From: an uncultured Chryseolinea sp.
GTDB taxonomy: Bacteria; Bacteroidota; Bacteroidia; Cytophagales; Cyclobacteriaceae
NCBI GenBank assembly: GCA_946478915.1
Contig: CAMLER010000121.1
Span: 1 to 10,370 of the forward strand
DNA length: 10,370 nucleotides
Reading direction: 5' to 3'
This document shows positions 7,881 to 10,370 of the stretch, in pieces; the first letter of the stretch is position 1; each line of letters starts with the position of its first letter. The translations under genes were made by a program, and so were the position numbers. The notes beneath the pieces were generated by a model that saw only the letters and a list, made by a program, of their open reading frames with translations, did not search any database and was not told where the DNA came from.

Positions 7881-8600
7881 ATGTTTGTTCAAAAAGCTAT
7901 TAGCGTTGTCACTATCATTATGCTGATAATGCTTTTGAACAGTTGCTCGAATGATGCGCCAGTACCAATAGTTGAGGAAAAGATTGACCCGTTGAAGGGC
8001 TTGCCAGATGAAGGTCCAGTGCGTTTCGATAACCTGATAATAGGACAACGAAGTTACTACATCTATTTTCGGGCTTTTAATAAGACCGACACCGAAGACA
8101 TTCGCTTTGAATATAAGACTGATACGCTGGTAATAGCAGTCACGGGCAAGGAATCCGACAGATGGATCTTAAAAGAATTTATTACAGAAGGTTCCACTTT
8201 TTTTTCGTCCGATACTGTATTTACGCTTTCATTACGGTTTGAATCGGATGTTGCTTTATTTGCAGAACCATCCGATGGGAGTTATTACTCCAATTTTTTT
8301 GCCATTCGAAACGGTGAAAGTATTGGGTTTCCGATGATATTGATAGCCGAACCATCAAAGGAAAATCCTACCTGTTCTCCCTTTGCCAGCATTAATTCGA
8401 ATGAGATGGAATTTGCACGCAACTATACTCAATTTGGTCAGAACTTTGAACACGTGAATATTTATCAGGACTATACCGCGACTGCAACGGATGGACCTGG
8501 ACTGATGTATGTCTACTCTCCTGCTGACGGGTTTGTACGAATGACCGTCTTCAATCCTTGGGTATACGACCAAGTAACCGGATGGGATCTCATCCCATGA
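7881..8600 (+). CDS. Lipoprotein of unknown function
   Basis: 239 residues from ATG 7881 to TGA 8598-8600. The N-terminus has a short basic start, a hydrophobic core (AISVVTIIMLIMLL) and the lipobox LNSC with Cys22, as expected for signal peptidase II processing and lipid anchoring. The mature part begins SNDAPVPIVEEKIDPLKGLP and is rich in beta-prone, aromatic segments (RFDNLIIGQRSYYIYFRAF; TDTLVIAVTGKESDRWILK). It has a single further Cys (NPTCSPF). I recognise no family motif, and such small lipoproteins are common and fast-evolving in Bacteroidota. No SD-like sequence precedes the start. The gene stands alone: it is divergent from DUF4174 and followed by a long gap. Confidence 0.85.
   Translation: MFVQKAISVVTIIMLIMLLNSCSNDAPVPIVEEKIDPLKGLPDEGPVRFDNLIIGQRSYYIYFRAFNKTDTEDIRFEYKTDTLVIAVTGKESDRWILKEFITEGSTFFSSDTVFTLSLRFESDVALFAEPSDGSYYSNFFAIRNGESIGFPMILIAEPSKENPTCSPFASINSNEMEFARNYTQFGQNFEHVNIYQDYTATATDGPGLMYVYSPADGFVRMTVFNPWVYDQVTGWDLIP
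8582..8598. repeat. Perfect 7-bp inverted repeat at the lipoprotein gene end
   Basis: ATGGGAT (8582-8588), loop CTC and ATCCCAT (8592-8598) overlap the last codons and the first base of the TGA stop. There is no T-tract after it, so it is not a standard intrinsic terminator. It may stabilise the 3' end of the message, or it may be chance. Confidence 0.45.
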
Positions 8601-9043
8601 GAAATACGATACGCCTGCGGTGTACACCTACACTAGGTTGCCTACTGCAAATTCAGCGTTAAATTTCCCGCTCTCTGCATAGTATCCTGCTATGTCCCCT
8701 TAGATACTCCGAGCTTAATGGTATTCTTGTCGTTTTCATATTGATGTTTTTAAGCCTATCTGTCAAAATTGTTTGACGCCAGGTTCTGCGCGAATCGAAC
8801 ACGTGCCATCATAATATATCACCCTTGAACCAGTCAAGTGTTGCAACAAGAAATGAGGTAATTGAGGAGGTCCAAAGCTGATTTATATCATTCGTTAATT
8901 CCATCTTAGTGACTTAAATCAGTTACCTGTGTATAGCTACAATGTATATTGATCAGACGATTCCCGTATCCGTCAAAACCTGGAACAACTTACCGTTAGT
9001 GAACTTAAGATCACCCGGCAGTAACCACATTTGATAAAAATAA
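8601..9043. other. Intergenic region of about 440 bases before arsA
   Basis: No protein family is recognised on either strand and no tRNA fold is seen. The region holds several symmetric elements. One is the palindrome GGTGTACACC at 8619-8628. Another is GTCAAA-ATTG-TTTGAC at 8762-8777, a 6-4-6 operator-like site. A third is a pair of 7-base arms, CTGATTT (8878-8884) and AAATCAG (8916-8922). A 30-codon open frame from ATG 8942 to a TGA just before arsA looks random. The arsA promoter must lie here, but no clear Bacteroidota promoter motif was found. Confidence 0.5.
8762..8777. promoter_or_regulatory. Operator-like inverted repeat upstream of arsA
   Basis: GTCAAA and TTTGAC are exact reverse complements separated by ATTG. 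The size and symmetry suit a dimeric transcription factor. It is about 270 bases upstream of the arsA start, and no regulator gene is visible in the window, so the link to arsA is tentative. Confidence 0.25.
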
Positions 9044-10370
9044 ATGAAAAAAATATCATCAACTTTTATATTCTTCACAGGAAAAGGCGGCGTAGGAAAA
9101 ACTTCTCTCGCCTGTGCAACCGCTGTTAAGTATGCTGACAAGGGAAAAAAAGTTCTTTTAGTCAGCACGGATCCCGCTTCCAACTTGGAAGACGTATTAC
9201 AAAGTCCGGTAAAAAATGAAATAACACCTCATAACATTATAGGTAATCTTTTCGCCATCAATATCAATCCTGAAGTTTCAGCGCAGGAATACAGAGATAG
9301 AGCAACTGCTCCACTTAAAGGTATAGCTTCTCCAGATGAAATAAACAAAGTAGTAGAGCAACTCTCCGGAGCATGTACCACTGAGATAGCTTCATTTGAT
9401 GAATTCTCACGTTTCATAACAGGCGAAGGTAGTTTACAAGATTTTGATGCAATCATTTTTGATACCGCCCCTACCGGTCACACTATTCGTTTGCTGGAGT
9501 TGCCTGCTGCGTGGGATACCTTTCTCGACAACAATCCCAAGGGTGCGTCCTGCATCGGTCCGTCTACTGCTCTAAAAAGTAGTAAGGATCGATATAAAAA
9601 GGTCGTCAAGAGTTTAAGGGATCCAAAGCAAACAACTTTCTTTTTGGTAGCTCGTCCTGAAACTTCATCCTTAAAGGAAGCTGCGCGTACTAGTTTGGAA
9701 CTGAAAGAACTAGGAATGTCAAATCAAGAACTATTGATAAATGGAGTATTCAAAGCAATGGATCGTAGTGACCCCATAGCTTTGGAAATCGAGAAAATGT
9801 CTGAAGAACATTTAGCGAGTTTACCCGCCGAGCTGCAAAGTCTGGAAAAATCAGAATATCCAACGTTACCATATAATGTTCTAGGTGTAGAAAAATTAAG
9901 ATCATTGTTAGATCGCAACCTTCAACTCAAACTCATAAAAGAAGAGATTGCAATCGGTACTGAATTGGTGCGTCCTCTTGACGACTTATCCAAATTGATA
10001 GATGATCTGGAAGGGAGTTCCAATAGTGGTTTAATTATGACAATGGGCAAAGGCGGTGTAGGTAAAACTATTATAGCCGCATCTATTGCAACTATTTTGG
10101 CGAAACGGGGGCACCAGGTACTGTTAACCACTACAGATCCGGCAGCGCACATCAATGATTTCATGAACCAATTAGATAAAATTCCAGACGGTCTGGTGAT
10201 CGAACGGATTGATCCCAAGGTTGAAACTAAGAAATATATAGATAAGATAGTCGAACAAAAGGGTTCCAAACTGGATGATGAAGGAAAGAAGTTATTAATC
10301 GAAGACCTGAAATCGCCGTGCTCAGAAGAAGTGGCGGTCTTTCATGCCTTCTCCAATGCGATCTTCAAAG
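9044..10370 (+). CDS. arsA: Arsenite/antimonite-pump ATPase ArsA, 3' partial
   Basis: ATG 9044 follows an in-frame TAA directly (TAAATG) in A-rich DNA. 442 codons are visible and the gene runs off the right edge; ArsA is usually near 580 residues. ArsA is the soluble ATPase that powers the ArsB membrane pump in efflux of As(III)/Sb(III). The first half has P-loop GKGGVGKTS (13-21), STDPASNLED and the DTAPTGHT switch (140-147). A second P-loop, GKGGVGKT (335-342), starts the second half, followed by TTTDPAAH. The three metalloid-binding cysteines of the E. coli plasmid protein (113, 172, 422) have counterparts: Cys111 in QLSGACTTEI, Cys170 in KGASCIGPS and Cys426 in LKSPCSEEVAVF. This favours a true arsenical ATPase over a Get3-like paralogue. 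arsB or acr3 may lie beyond the edge; arsD and arsR are not seen upstream. Confidence 0.95.
   Translation, partial: MKKISSTFIFFTGKGGVGKTSLACATAVKYADKGKKVLLVSTDPASNLEDVLQSPVKNEITPHNIIGNLFAININPEVSAQEYRDRATAPLKGIASPDEINKVVEQLSGACTTEIASFDEFSRFITGEGSLQDFDAIIFDTAPTGHTIRLLELPAAWDTFLDNNPKGASCIGPSTALKSSKDRYKKVVKSLRDPKQTTFFLVARPETSSLKEAARTSLELKELGMSNQELLINGVFKAMDRSDPIALEIEKMSEEHLASLPAELQSLEKSEYPTLPYNVLGVEKLRSLLDRNLQLKLIKEEIAIGTELVRPLDDLSKLIDDLEGSSNSGLIMTMGKGGVGKTIIAASIATILAKRGHQVLLTTTDPAAHINDFMNQLDKIPDGLVIERIDPKVETKKYIDKIVEQKGSKLDDEGKKLLIEDLKSPCSEEVAVFHAFSNAIFK

Noticed and set aside
8780..8802. Sequence GGTTCTGCGCGAATCGAAC resembling a tRNA T-arm
   Set aside because: No acceptor, D or anticodon stems can be built around it on either strand.
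8942..9034. Thirty-codon open frame just before arsA
   Set aside because: It has no ribosome site, unremarkable composition and no resemblance to ArsD or ArsR; a leader peptide cannot be excluded but is unsupported.
8953..9183. Minus-strand open frame of 76 codons overlapping the start of arsA
   Set aside because: It is the antisense shadow of the P-loop; the FPTPPFPV string is what GKGGVGKT codons give on the opposite strand. The same holds for the minus-strand frame at 9922-10269 (LPTPPLPI).

Overview
The window looks like a chromosomal segment from a member of the Bacteroidota, perhaps the Cytophagia or a relative. The evidence is a TonB-dependent receptor with an N-terminal carboxypeptidase-like regulatory domain, a lipoprotein with an LNSC lipobox, moderate-to-low GC, and starts that mostly lack Shine-Dalgarno sequences and sit in A/T-rich DNA. 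This placement is inference; there is no rRNA, tRNA or marker gene here.

Left part (1-4206): a same-strand cluster of four genes reads as one transcription unit. In order they are (1) a caspase-family cysteine peptidase (C14), cut by the window edge, with the His (SGHG) and Cys (DCC) of the dyad and a beta-sandwich-like tail; (2) a roughly 471-residue protein with two beta-rich domains followed by a helical region; (3) a chymotrypsin-fold serine protease with an intact His/Asp/Ser triad, six cysteines and no signal peptide; (4) a small protein with two membrane segments and a coiled coil. Two proteases of different clans beside an adaptor-like protein and a membrane protein match the general layout of predicted bacterial conflict or cell-suicide cassettes that use caspase and trypsin effectors. 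This is the most interesting part of the window. The gaps are short (20, 66 and 63 bases), and the protease and the membrane protein share a reading frame with only one stop codon between them.

Middle part (4207-7272): about 580 bases without a recognisable gene lead to a TonB-dependent outer-membrane receptor. Its signal peptide and start of the regulatory domain are in one frame and the rest is in another. The break maps to an AAAA run at 5003-5006, so this is either a one-base sequence error or a real frameshift. A DUF4174 gene lies convergently downstream on the minus strand and has a textbook intrinsic terminator (7203-7223).

Right part (7273-10370): the minus-strand DUF4174 exported protein diverges from a plus-strand lipoprotein of unknown function. 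The intergenic DNA between them holds two perfect small hairpins. After another gap of about 440 bases comes arsA, encoding the two-half arsenite/antimonite-pump ATPase. It runs off the right edge, and both P-loops and all three metalloid-binding cysteines are visible. No arsR or arsD is seen immediately upstream of it.
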